This document shows, piece by piece, positions 1-9,900 of a DNA stretch of 64,000 nt (positions are counted from its first letter, which is position 1; each line of letters opens with the position of its first letter). Below the pieces are notes generated by a model. It worked only from the letters and a program-made list of their open reading frames with translations. It searched no databases and had not been told where the DNA came from. The DNA lies in the NCBI GenBank assembly GCA_041398745.1, contig JAWKUB010000004.1:833974-897973 (forward strand), in the 5' to 3' direction. Both the position numbers and the translations under genes were made by a program. Source of the stretch: JACKHO01 sp041398745 (GTDB lineage Bacteria; Planctomycetota; Planctomycetia; Planctomycetales; Planctomycetaceae).

Positions 1-594
1 GCCGTGTTCTATGGAGCACTATCGGTTCACTTAGGAACGTTTTTGTTGCTGCGAGTCAGCCCGTTGTTGGCGGCATCGCTTACGCTGCGAATTCTCGTCA
101 TTGTGCTGGGACTCATTTCCGCCGTGTTTGGCTCAATGACCTCGCGGGTGCAAAGTGACGTCAAAAATGCGTTGGCGTTTGCGTCATTGACGCAGGTCGG
201 GATTATCACGGTCGAAATCGGATTCGGTTGGTATTACATCGCACTCATCCACATGATTGGCCACGCCTGCCTGCGAACGTTGCAGTTGCTGCGTGCTCCT
301 TCGATCTTGAAAGATCGCCAAATGCTGGAAGATGCGGTCGGCGCCCGGCTGGCGAAAAAGAAGCCGGAGAACGCCGCTCCACCCACTCCATTCCAGTTGT
401 GGCTGTATCAGTTTGCCATGCATCGTGGAAACCTCGACGCCATGCTCGACGGCTGGGTGGTTCGTCCGTTCCTGTGGATATTTCGTTTGTTCGACTCATT
501 TGAACGCCGCTGGACGAATTTCCTGTCAGGTGGGGAATCCCGCGAATCTGACCGTCTCTCGCCTTACAGCGATTCTCTGGAGGATGTGATCTAA
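1..594 (+). CDS. Complex-I-like proton-conducting membrane subunit (NuoL/NdhF-like), 5' end outside window
   Basis: The frame is open from the left edge, so only the C-terminal part is present (about 197 residues). It shows hydrophobic helices and the antiporter-subunit pattern SDVKNALAFASLTQVG followed by ALIHMIGHACLRTLQLL. This matches the Lys- and His-containing helices of NuoL/NdhF/MrpA-type proton channels. The last 80 residues are soluble and unlike classical NuoL, which continues with more membrane helices. The stop overlaps the next gene by one base (TAATG), so the two are translationally coupled. No other nuo genes are visible. Such orphan pairs occur in hydrogenase-like, Mrp-like and DUF2309-linked (Dab) inorganic-carbon systems; which applies here depends on the gene to the left. 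Family assignment is good, function is inferred. Confidence 0.75.
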   Translation, partial: AVFYGALSVHLGTFLLLRVSPLLAASLTLRILVIVLGLISAVFGSMTSRVQSDVKNALAFASLTQVGIITVEIGFGWYYIALIHMIGHACLRTLQLLRAPSILKDRQMLEDAVGARLAKKKPENAAPPTPFQLWLYQFAMHRGNLDAMLDGWVVRPFLWIFRLFDSFERRWTNFLSGGESRESDRLSPYSDSLEDVI

Positions 595-2039
595 TGAACG
601 AACTCCATCTTCCCTGGCTGGAAATGTCCGTGCTCATTCCGTTGTGCGGAGCGACCTGGGTTTCGCAGCTCAAAAACCGCGACCGCGCACGCACCATCAG
701 CATTGTGTTTAGCGTTATTACGCTGGTGTGTGCTACTGGAGAATGGGTCGACTTCTCGACGCTCGACTCCTATGGCGCGCACGACCATTGGGACGTTATT
801 CAGGCAATTTTTCACCGCGACGTGTTCGTCATCGATGAGCTCAGCGCCCCGCTGTTGCCACTTGCGGCGCTGTTGTACATGACCACCATCATGACCACTC
901 TGCGCACGAAGGTGAATCGCTTCTCCTTTGGCTGGACGTTGTTTTCCGAGGCAGTGCTGCTGGCAACGCTTTCGTGTAAGCATCCCTGGATGATTATCGC
1001 CCTGCTGGCTATTGCCGTCATTCCACCCTGGCTGGAATTGCGGCAGCGAAACCAGAATACGAACGTATATCTGGCCCACATGGGAATGTTCATTGGCCTG
1101 CTCGTCGTCGGCCAATTCCTGGTCGGTGACAACGTTGATCCAACCAGTCCCCCCATTGTGGCAGGTTGTTTGCTGACGGCTGGAGCGCTCATACGAAGTG
1201 GAATTTGTCCCCTGCACTGCTGGATGACCGACCTGTTCGAGAAGGCCACCTTCGGTACTGCGCTGTTGTTCGTGACCCCCATGACCGGGGCTTACGCCGT
1301 CATGCGACTGGTGCTACCCATTGCTCCCGCCTGGGCACTTCAAAGTATTGCCATTCTGTCGTTGACCACCGCTGTCTATGCGGCTGGCATGGCATTGGTG
1401 CAACGCGACTCGCGGCGGTTTTTCTGCTACTTGTTTCTGAGTCACTCGTCGCTGGTGCTCGTCGGCCTCGAAATGGTGACTCCACTCGGATTGGCCGGGG
1501 CATTGTGCGTGTGGTTGTCGGTCGGTGTTTCCATGCTCGGATTCGGACTGGCCCTGCGAAGCGTCGAAGCCCGTACAGGACGCCTGTCTCTCGCTGGATT
1601 CCACGGGCTTTACGAACACGTTCCCTTTCTGGCGTCGATGTTCCTGCTGACCGGCTTGGCCTCAATTGGCTTTCCTGGCACCATTGGGTTCATTGGGACC
1701 GAACTCCTCGTCGAAGGAGCCGTGGAAGTTTACCCTCATGTTGGACTCGCGATTGTGTTCGCCACAGCCCTTAATGGCATTGCCGTGGTGAAAGCGTTCT
1801 TTCATGTCTTTACCGGAACGCGTCACACCGCGTCGGTTTCCATGGGCTGTCGCACAACTGAACGTGTCACCATTCTGCTGATGGCAGTGCTCATCATCGG
1901 AGGAGGACTCGTTCCTCAGCCTGGTGTTCAATCCCGCTACCACGCCGCCAAAGCTGTGCTCGAACACCGAGGCATTGTCGATGCTTCCCAACCCCCCATT
2001 CATGACGCCCCCGAACATGAGGCCGGTCTGCAACACTAA
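594..2039 (+). CDS. Complex-I-like proton-conducting membrane subunit (NuoM/NuoL superfamily)
   Basis: This 481-residue integral membrane protein has roughly a dozen predicted helices. The middle shows the family pattern GALIRSGICPLHCWMTDLFE (about residues 200-220), equivalent to the proton-channel helix and lateral loop of NuoL/M/N. It is followed by a KATFGTALLF-like segment and, later, GLASIGFPGTIGFIGTELL, the conserved P-G-F-E region. The ATG overlaps the stop of the preceding subunit gene. The two would form a two-subunit proton-translocating membrane module in the cytoplasmic membrane. No hydrogenase, NADH-binding or quinone subunit follows, since the next gene encodes a DUF1559 protein. 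The partner is therefore upstream, outside the window, or elsewhere. Confidence 0.8.
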   Translation: MNELHLPWLEMSVLIPLCGATWVSQLKNRDRARTISIVFSVITLVCATGEWVDFSTLDSYGAHDHWDVIQAIFHRDVFVIDELSAPLLPLAALLYMTTIMTTLRTKVNRFSFGWTLFSEAVLLATLSCKHPWMIIALLAIAVIPPWLELRQRNQNTNVYLAHMGMFIGLLVVGQFLVGDNVDPTSPPIVAGCLLTAGALIRSGICPLHCWMTDLFEKATFGTALLFVTPMTGAYAVMRLVLPIAPAWALQSIAILSLTTAVYAAGMALVQRDSRRFFCYLFLSHSSLVLVGLEMVTPLGLAGALCVWLSVGVSMLGFGLALRSVEARTGRLSLAGFHGLYEHVPFLASMFLLTGLASIGFPGTIGFIGTELLVEGAVEVYPHVGLAIVFATALNGIAVVKAFFHVFTGTRHTASVSMGCRTTERVTILLMAVLIIGGGLVPQPGVQSRYHAAKAVLEHRGIVDASQPPIHDAPEHEAGLQH

Positions 2040-2142
2040 TTGGTCCGCCGGTCGCAAATCATGATTTGTTCCAAATGCGCCAACAGGTTATCTCCCTGCG
2101 ACGTAGGGAGTGTCGGTTGGAATTTCTGGTTCGGAGTAACGC

Positions 2143-3144
2143 ATGGTACGGCGCCGCGGTTTCACGCTCACTGAGTTGGTCGTCTGCCTGGTCATTATCG
2201 CACTTCTGGTAGCTTTGCTGCTGCCTGCTGTGAACCATGCTCGGGAGGAAGCCCGACGGAGTCAGTGCAGGAACAATCTGAAGCAGTTCGGGCTGGCACT
2301 ACACAACTATCATGACGTGCATGAGGTCTTTCCTCCGGGATATCTTGCGCAGGCGAATGCTCAGTCGGGTGGCGGACACTGGGCATGGGGTGTACCACTG
2401 ATGCCGTATATCGACTACCCGTTCTCCTATTCTGAACTGGGGGTGCCAAACACCACAGTTGAGCAAGCACTTAATGATCAACACAAACTTCGATTTCTAC
2501 AACATGTGCGTCCCGTATTTCGTTGCCCATCCAGCGAGCCGCCCGAATTGAACATGGGAACCTCCCTGTCCGATGGTTCACCCAACCGGCAAATTGGTGG
2601 GCATTCTCTCGGTGCGATGAATTACGTCGCCATGAACTCTGCCGGGCCCATGCGACGCGATCCTGACAAGTACTTGCGCGGCGCATTCTACCGGAACAGT
2701 GCCGTCCCCATGACTGATTTCCTGGACGGAACATCGAATACCATTGTCATTTCCGAGCGAGCGTGGCAACGGCGGTGGGTTCAGCCGCAGGCAGCGGTGC
2801 TGTTTGTGGTCAACAACTCCACTGCTGCGGAATGCGGAATGGGAGTCACAGAAGGTGGCCGCAACCGAGAAGACGAACTGGCCAACGTGGCGAAGTATGA
2901 TTCCGGTCTGGTATTCGCGTTCGCCGGGGGATCAGCTCACATCAACGAACCCCATGCCATCTCACGCTTTGGACTCAGTAGTAATCATATTGGCGGCGTG
3001 AACGTGCTGCTGGGTGATGGCTCTGTCAAATTCATTACTGACAATATCGACCACAAGCCCGAAACGGAACGAGTCGACAGCGTGCTGGAACAACTCATCG
3101 CCATTCAAGATGGAACGGCAATGAACTGTGCCCATAATGATTAA
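2143..3144 (+). CDS. DUF1559 prepilin-like protein with H-X9-DG motif
   Basis: The 333-residue product begins with a short basic leader and a type IV pilin-like processing site, RRRG followed by FTLTELV, with the +5 Glu and a hydrophobic helix to about residue 30. This suggests export and cleavage by a prepilin peptidase. The body matches planctomycete DUF1559 proteins, with an NNLKQFGLALHNYHD segment near residue 45. The C-terminal end has the diagnostic H-X9-DG motif (His282, Asp292-Gly293). The start is supported by GGAG six bases upstream. These proteins occur in large paralogous families in Planctomycetota; their molecular role is not established, though pseudopilin-like surface structures are the usual proposal. 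It stands alone, with no pilus genes nearby. Confidence 0.93.
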   Translation: MVRRRGFTLTELVVCLVIIALLVALLLPAVNHAREEARRSQCRNNLKQFGLALHNYHDVHEVFPPGYLAQANAQSGGGHWAWGVPLMPYIDYPFSYSELGVPNTTVEQALNDQHKLRFLQHVRPVFRCPSSEPPELNMGTSLSDGSPNRQIGGHSLGAMNYVAMNSAGPMRRDPDKYLRGAFYRNSAVPMTDFLDGTSNTIVISERAWQRRWVQPQAAVLFVVNNSTAAECGMGVTEGGRNREDELANVAKYDSGLVFAFAGGSAHINEPHAISRFGLSSNHIGGVNVLLGDGSVKFITDNIDHKPETERVDSVLEQLIAIQDGTAMNCAHND

Positions 3145-3375
3145 TCCCCCCAACGACCGGTGTTAAGGAGTCTGAAACAGGGGAGCACTTCCGCTCGTAC
3201 AGAGCGGGAGGGTGCCGCGGGAACAAGATGAATTACCGTCCGCACTCCGACTGTGATGAACGTTCACCTATCATGGAGCGTACATGAGAGAACATCTTGT
3301 CGCTTCGCGACCCAGCCGCTCTGAACAAGCGGATGGGCCACCCTGCGTTCAGTACTGCACAATCTTCGATCAGAC

Positions 3376-3834
3376 ATGTCCCAGTCAACAGCCAATCAAA
3401 TTGCAACTGACTCCCTAATGGATTCACCGGAGTCCGTGGCCTCAAAGCTCCTTCTGATTACGGTTACCATTTGCTTGTCGTACAACGTTGCTACCACCGT
3501 TTCACTGGAGTACTTCGATTACTCCGCAGGACGAGTGCTGGCAGGATTGAAAACAGAAGGGCGAAAACTCCGTGTCGCGTCGCGTAAGGCTGTCGAGGCA
3601 AGTGGGCGCCAATGGACAAAGAAGGATGAAGCTCGGGCCTCTCTCAAAGAAACCGTATTCTACTGCTACTGGCAGCCAATTGTTGCCATCGTTTCGCTCG
3701 CAAGCGTCATTGCACTGCTCTACTACCCGAATCAGAATCATTTGAAACTCGCGTCTGCGTACACCATGTTCTGCGTGACCACAATTTGTTTAGCGTGGAC
3801 ATTCTACCGTGCCGGGTTTCTTCTGTTTGTCTAA
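3376..3834 (+). CDS. Small membrane protein of unknown function
   Basis: I do not recognise this 152-residue protein. It has three hydrophobic segments: about residues 24-46, 95-113 and 125-150. Between the first two lies a basic, charged loop of about 45 residues (KTEGRKLRVASRKAVEASG). No Shine-Dalgarno sequence is clear before the ATG at 3376, and an internal ATG at 3418 is possible. The 231 bases upstream show no other gene. Coding status rests on the coherent membrane topology, basic loop and uninterrupted frame; no function is offered. Confidence 0.6.
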   Translation: MSQSTANQIATDSLMDSPESVASKLLLITVTICLSYNVATTVSLEYFDYSAGRVLAGLKTEGRKLRVASRKAVEASGRQWTKKDEARASLKETVFYCYWQPIVAIVSLASVIALLYYPNQNHLKLASAYTMFCVTTICLAWTFYRAGFLLFV

Positions 3835-4009
3835 ATGATCCACATCCGGCGTGAAAAGAGTTCTGCCGCTTTTAGGGAGCCGTGACTCGGTGGAGGGCAA
3901 GCGCCAAAGGGATTCTCAACCACGAACCTTGCACACTTCCGCCCCATTCGGGAAACTCGCGGTTTGCGACGTTGGCGTCGCGTGAATTCAAAATGACAGG
4001 GAGTCACTC

Positions 4010-4345
4010 ATGTTCAACGGATTGGCCAGTTTGGCCCGGCTGATGTCGAATCCTCAGGCGATTCAGGAGCAGGCCCAGCAAATGAAGCAGCGGTTGGCGG
4101 AAATGCGGCTGACTGCAACGTCGGAAGGGGGCTATGTGGAGGTGGTTGTCTCGGGCGATCATCGTGTCATCAGCATGGTCTTCAGTGAGTCGTACGCTGA
4201 ACTCGACAAAGAGGACATGGAGCGGCACACGCACGCGGCCTGTAATGCGGCCTTCGAACAGGCCCGGCAGACGACAGCCGAGGAACTTTCGAAGCTGACT
4301 CAGGGACTCGGTCTGCCCGGACTCGACAAGTTTCTGCAAATGTAA
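4010..4345 (+). CDS. ybaB: YbaB/EbfC-family nucleoid-associated protein
   Basis: The 111-residue protein has the YbaB architecture: an N-terminal amphipathic helix (QAIQEQAQQMKQRLAEM), a beta-hairpin (GGYVEVVVSGDHRVISMVFS) and a long C-terminal helix. Family members are small dimeric DNA-binding proteins that coat the nucleoid. GGGAG eight bases upstream supports the start. It lies 103 bases before recR, the standard ybaB-recR pairing in bacteria, although dnaX, the usual third member, is absent here. The N-terminus is somewhat longer and more hydrophobic than in E. coli YbaB. Confidence 0.93.
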   Translation: MFNGLASLARLMSNPQAIQEQAQQMKQRLAEMRLTATSEGGYVEVVVSGDHRVISMVFSESYAELDKEDMERHTHAACNAAFEQARQTTAEELSKLTQGLGLPGLDKFLQM

Positions 4346-4448
4346 ATCACAGCCGGTCTTGTCGTTTTGTGTCGGGCTCCCATAATTTCATTTGTTCGGA
4401 AGATTGTTACCGCCGTGGGCGGTGTTCACTCACGGAAGAGTACTGCAA

Positions 4449-5075
4449 ATGTCCGCCAAGAATTTTGATATTGAACACCATCCTTTTGGACCGGCCGTCG
4501 GGCGGCTCGTGCATCAGTTCTCGCTGCTTCCCGGGATTGGCCGCAAAACGGCGGAGCGGCTGGCGAATCACATCATCAGCTGTTCCAAAGGAGAAGCACT
4601 CGCACTGGCGGAAGCAATTCATGAGGTCCGCAACAGCATTCGCCGCTGCAAGAATTGCTTTAACCTGACCGACCGGGAACTGTGCAGCATTTGCAGTGAC
4701 TCCCGCCGCGACCGCACCGTGGTTTGCGTGGTGGAGCAACCGAAGGACGTCAATTCGCTGGAAGCGGCGTCATCCTTTGACGGAACATATCACGTACTGG
4801 GTGGCCGAATTGCTCCGCTGGAAGGGATTAACCCCGACGACTTGTCGATTAATCCTCTGGTTCAACGGATTCGACGTGACGAAGTCAAAGAACTCATCAT
4901 GGCGACCAATCCCACGCTCGAAGGTGATGGCACCGCCCTCTACATTTCCAACCTTCTCGATGGAATGGACGTCCGCATTACGCGTCTGGCGCGCGGAATT
5001 GCAACAGGCAGCGTGCTCGAGTTCGCCAACAAGGAAATGCTCTCCGACGCCCTCCGCGGGCGGCAGTCGTTCTAG
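4449..5075 (+). CDS. recR: Recombination mediator protein RecR
   Basis: This is the RecR component of the RecFOR/RecOR pathway, which loads RecA on gapped DNA. The start at 4449 (MSAKNFDIE) is chosen over an in-frame ATG 57 bases upstream because it gives the usual length (208 residues) and follows GGAAGAG. Visible parts are the helix-hairpin-helix near residues 20-45 (LLPGIGRKTAERLA), a four-cysteine zinc knuckle (CKNCFNLTDRELCSIC), and a Toprim domain (VCVVEQPKD, then GTYHVLGGRIAPLEG). The C-terminal Walker-B-like stretch is also present. It follows ybaB directly. Confidence 0.96.
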   Translation: MSAKNFDIEHHPFGPAVGRLVHQFSLLPGIGRKTAERLANHIISCSKGEALALAEAIHEVRNSIRRCKNCFNLTDRELCSICSDSRRDRTVVCVVEQPKDVNSLEAASSFDGTYHVLGGRIAPLEGINPDDLSINPLVQRIRRDEVKELIMATNPTLEGDGTALYISNLLDGMDVRITRLARGIATGSVLEFANKEMLSDALRGRQSF

Positions 5076-5233
5076 CACAACGGTCCGACCAAACTGTTAC
5101 AACCCGGCTGCATCGGCGGATTTGGTCGTATTCAGCAAATTCTGGACCATTCGGGCTCGTCAAAGTGACGGAAATGAGTCAGACTGCAATAACTGTTCCA
5201 ATTAGCGTCTCCATTGGTCCGTCGGCCTGATAA

Positions 5234-6706
5234 ATGCATCTCAACGTTTCACAACAAATGAGAATGAGCCAGCAAATGAAGCTGGCTCCGCGCATGATTC
5301 AGTCGATGGAAATCCTGCAGTTACCCCTTGCGGCCTTGCAGGAACGGATCGACCAGGAATTGTCGGAAAATATTGTCCTGGAACAGGTTCGGAAGGAAGG
5401 GGCGAGCGAAGATCCTCCCCCGGAACCGGAGCACGAGTACGAGCCGCCACAGGTTGAAATTGAGCGGCGGGAACTGGTTGCCGACGAAAATAACAGCGCT
5501 TCAGATTTTGAACGTCTGCTGGAAATTTCCCGCGACTGGCCGGAAGACAACTACACCTCGGGTTCAAAACCCTCGGCAAATCGCATCCAGGACGACCTGG
5601 ATCGTGCAAATGACCTCATGGCAAATGCCGAGAGTCGGCCCCAAACCCTGCATGAGTATCTACTTGAGCAGTTCCACTGTGATGCCCCAGCCCATTTGCG
5701 GGCGTTCGGCGATTACCTCATTCATAATTTGGATGAGAACGGTCGGTTGCAGAGTTCACTGCCCGAACTGGCAGCTGTTTTTGGCGGGGTAACGCTGGAA
5801 GACGCGGAAGCGGCGCTGTCGCTCGTGCAAAATCTCGATCCTCCCGGCGTCGGCGCGAGAGATTTGAGGGAGTGTCTCCTGCTGCAAATCACTCCGGAGA
5901 CGCCGTTGCGGGAGCATTTGATTACGCTCATTTCCGATCACCTCGACGACATCATCCAGAACCGGTTGCCGCTTATCGAGCGAAAGACGGGCTATTCGAT
6001 GGAGGACGTCAAGGCGACCATTGAGCAAATGCGGACGCTTAATCCATTCCCCGGACGAGGGTTCGACACGCCACCCGTGCAGTCCATTACGCCGGACCTG
6101 AAGGTTGAGAAGGACGACAACGGAAAATACACAGTGTCCCTCATCGACGAGTATGTTCCGGAGTTGCGGTTGAATCGACGCTACATTCGGATGCTCGAAC
6201 AGAATCCCGATGCCGCGACCAAAGAGTACATCAAGAAGAAGCTGGAGTCGGCCAAGTGGCTGATTGACGCCATTGAGCAGCGGTACAATACGCTGAAACG
6301 GGTGGCTCAATGTATTGTCGATGAGCAGACAGATTTCCTCGACTATGGCCCCGAGCACATTAAGCCGCTCAAAATGCAGGATGTGGCGGACGTTGTCGGC
6401 GTTCACGTCACCACGGTTTCGCGCGCCGTTGACGACAAGCACATTGCTACCCCACGTGGAATTTTTCCACTTAAGCGGTTTTTCGGCGGCGGTACGAAGA
6501 CTGCCGATGGCGAAGACGTGGCTTGGGAGAACATTCGACTGAAGCTCAAAGAAGTCGTTGATAATGAGGACAAGTCGAAACCACTGAGTGATGATGCGAT
6601 TGTTGAAGCCCTTCAGGAGCATGGACTCAACCTGGCTCGTCGTACGGTAACCAAGTACCGCAAGGCCATGAACATTCCCTCCTCCCGTCAGCGAAGAGAG
6701 TTCTAG
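5234..6706 (+). CDS. rpoN: RNA polymerase sigma-54 factor
   Basis: The 490-residue product is full-length sigma-54. Region I is glutamine-rich with the expected MKLAPRMIQSMEILQLP segment (residues 15-31). An acidic region II follows, then the core-binding domain and a DNA-binding domain with a helix-turn-helix (MQDVADVVGVHVTTVSRAVDD). At the C-terminus is the RpoN box (ARRTVTKYRKAMNIPSSRQR), which contacts the -24 promoter element. Transcription from sigma-54 promoters needs AAA+ enhancer-binding proteins, none of which is encoded here. No strong Shine-Dalgarno sequence precedes the ATG, but the N-terminal alignment fixes the start. Confidence 0.97.
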   Translation: MHLNVSQQMRMSQQMKLAPRMIQSMEILQLPLAALQERIDQELSENIVLEQVRKEGASEDPPPEPEHEYEPPQVEIERRELVADENNSASDFERLLEISRDWPEDNYTSGSKPSANRIQDDLDRANDLMANAESRPQTLHEYLLEQFHCDAPAHLRAFGDYLIHNLDENGRLQSSLPELAAVFGGVTLEDAEAALSLVQNLDPPGVGARDLRECLLLQITPETPLREHLITLISDHLDDIIQNRLPLIERKTGYSMEDVKATIEQMRTLNPFPGRGFDTPPVQSITPDLKVEKDDNGKYTVSLIDEYVPELRLNRRYIRMLEQNPDAATKEYIKKKLESAKWLIDAIEQRYNTLKRVAQCIVDEQTDFLDYGPEHIKPLKMQDVADVVGVHVTTVSRAVDDKHIATPRGIFPLKRFFGGGTKTADGEDVAWENIRLKLKEVVDNEDKSKPLSDDAIVEALQEHGLNLARRTVTKYRKAMNIPSSRQRREF

Positions 6707-6922
6707 CCCCGGTTCCCGAACCACCTGACGCAAATTGGGCTCTCAATATCAGGGAAGAACTGCTTTTCAGAGATTTCTGGCAGCAGTTTCCTTCGCAGTC
6801 GATAGAATCCGGGCCCTCAAACCTAATGATATCCCACCGTTGAGTTTGCATCGTTCGTAGTGTGGTGACCACCGCGTTGAATCGAGCGATTTTCAAGCCT
6901 TTCCAAATTGAATTAAGAAGTT

Positions 6923-9900
6923 ATGTCAGTCCGAGATCAACTCGACGAAATTCTCTCCCAACGCATTCTGCTCCTGGATGGAGCAATGGGTTCGCTCATT
7001 CATGGATTTGAGCCGACGGAAGCCGATTACCGAGGCGAGCGGTTCAAAGATCATCCCATCGATTTGAAAAACGCGTCGGACGTCCTCTGCCTGACGCGGC
7101 CCGACATTATTCAGTCGATTCACAAGCAGTATCTCGAAGCCGGTTCGGACATCATCGAGACTAACACGTTCAACGCGAATACGGTCTCCCTGGAAGAATT
7201 CGGACTGGCGAACGAAGTTGCTGAGATTAATCGTCGTGGAGCGGAACTGGCCAAGGAACTCGCTCAGCAGTTCACGGAGCAGAATCCTGCCAAGCCGCGT
7301 TTTGTGGCCGGTTCCATTGGGCCGACGAAGGTTCAGCTTTCATTCAACGCCGACGCGCCGGGCTACCGACCCACGAATTTCGACCAAATGGTCGAGTCGT
7401 ACGCGGAGCAGGTCCGTGGTCTGCTCGACGGCGGAGTTGATTTGCTGTTGCCGGAGACGTCGTTCGACACGCTCAACATGAAGTCGTGTTTGTTCGCCAT
7501 CCAGAAAGTCTTCGACGAACGCCAAACAAGCGTTCCCGTCATGGTGAGCTGCACCATTTTTGATGCTGGACGCACTCTGACCGCGCAAACGCTCGAAGCG
7601 TTTCTCGTTTCGGTTGAGCACTTCCCCATGTTCAGCGTGGGGCTGAACTGCGCCCTCGGCCCAGCGGAAATTCGGCCATTCGTGGAAGTCGTCAACGAAC
7701 GTGCCGGCTGCTATGTGAGTTGTTACCCAAACGCCGGCATGCCGGATGGATTCGGTGGGTTCAAATCGAATCCCACAGAATTTTCGGGCATCCTGGGCGG
7801 TTTTGCGAAAGATGGCTGGGTCAACATTGTCGGTGGCTGCTGCGGCACAACGCCCGATTACATTCGCGCACTGTCTCAGGCTGTCGAAGCGGGTAAGCCG
7901 CGTAAGAGGCCTTCGTTACCTGCGTTGTCACGCTATTCGGGAGGCCAGTTGGTCGAGCTGACTGAAGACTCCAATTTCATGATGGTTGGTGAGCGAACCA
8001 ACGTGACGGGATCGCGCAAGTTTGCCCGGCTCATTAAGGAGAAGCAGTACGAAGAGTCCGTTGCAATTGCTGTAAACCAGGTCGAAGGCGGGGCTAACGT
8101 CATTGACGTGAACATGGACGAAGGCCTGCTCGATGGCCCAGCGGAAATGACCCACTTCCTGAACCTGCTCGCCGACGAGCCCGACGCCAGCGGCACGCCC
8201 GTCATGGTCGACAGCTCGGACTTCAAAGTCATTGAGGCGGGACTAAAGTGTCTGGCCGGTAAAGGAATTGTGAACTCCATCAGTCTGAAGGAAGGCGAGG
8301 AGAAATTCCTGGAACAAGCACGCCTCATCCGTCGTTACGGCGCGGCTGTGGTGGTGATGGCGTTTGACGAAGAAGGCCAGGCCGTCGATGCCGACAATAA
8401 AGTCGCCATTTGCAAACGGGCATACAAGCTGTTGACGGAACAGGTCGGCTTTCCGCCAGTAGACATCATTTTCGACCCGAACATCCTGACCGTGGGCACC
8501 GGAATGGAAGAACACAACGACTATGCCGTCGCGTTCTTCGATGCCGTTCGCCGTATCAAACAGGAATGTCCCGGAGCGAAAACCTCTGGAGGCGTCAGCA
8601 ATGTTTCGTTCTCGTTCCGCGGCAATGACGTGGTGCGCGAGGCGATGAATGCCTGCTTCCTGTATCACGCCATTAATGCTGGCCTCGACATGGGAATTGT
8701 CAACGCGGGACAACTCGAAGTCTATGACGAAATTGAGCCGAAGCTGCGCGACCTCATTGAGGACGTGTTGCTGAACAGGCATCCCGACGCGACGGAACGA
8801 CTCATCGAATACGCCGATGAAATCAAAGCACGTGGTGCCGGGAAAAAGGAATCAGCCAAAGACGCCCAGGAATGGCGTCAGGGCACCGTCGAGGATCGAC
8901 TGAAGCATTCGCTGCTCAAAGGGATTTCCGAGTTCATCGACGAGGACACCGAGGAGGCTCGTCAGAAATACGGCCGACCGCTGAACGTCATTCAGGGGCC
9001 ACTCATGGATGGCATGAGCGTGGTTGGTGATTTGTTCGGCCAGGGAAAAATGTTTCTGCCGCAGGTCGTGAAGTCGGCCCGTGTCATGAAGAAGGCCGTG
9101 GCTTACCTCGAACCCTTCATGGAAGAGGAACGTCTGGCCGCCGGCGGTGAGGCGACAGCTCAGCCAACCGACCGGGGAACCGTGCTATTGGCCACGGTGA
9201 AAGGGGACGTCCACGACATTGGGAAAAACATTGTGGGCGTCGTACTGCGATGCAACAACTTCCGCGTCATTGACCTTGGCGTCATGGTGCCTGCGGAAAA
9301 GATCCTGCAGGTGGCCAAAGAAGAAGGTGCACAAATCATTGGCCTCTCGGGGCTCATTACGCCGTCGCTGGAAGAAATGACCCACGTCGCCAAGGAAATG
9401 GAGCGACAAGGATTCGACGTGCCGCTGCTCATTGGTGGAGCCACGACCTCAGCTCGCCACACCGCCGTGAAAATCGCTCCGCACTATTCCGAGCCGGTGG
9501 TGTACGTCAAAGACGCCTCACTCTCGGTGCCAGCCGTCGAAAAGCTGATCGACACAGATTCAAAGGCTGCTTATGTCGAGCAAGTTCAGGCTGAGCAACA
9601 GCGAGACCGCGACAACTTCACCGGACGGCAAGCCCGTCCACTGGTTCCTTACGCGCAAGCGTTGGAGCAGCGGTTCCAGACCGACTGGTCGACCGTGGAC
9701 ATTCCCACCCCTTCATTCGTGGGGACGAAGACCATTAAAGACATGGACCTGTCGGTACTGCGCAAGTACATCGACTGGTCACCATTCTTTATGACCTGGG
9801 AACTGAAGGGGAAGTATCCCCGGATTTTCGAGGACGCCACTGTTGGCGAAGAAGCCAAGAAGCTGTTCGACGACGCCTACGCCCTGCTCGACCGCGTGAT

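Noticed and set aside
6707..6922. Possible riboswitch (cobalamin or SAM) before metH
   Set aside because: No cobalamin-box or SAM-riboswitch core could be seen; the spacer folds are unremarkable by eye.
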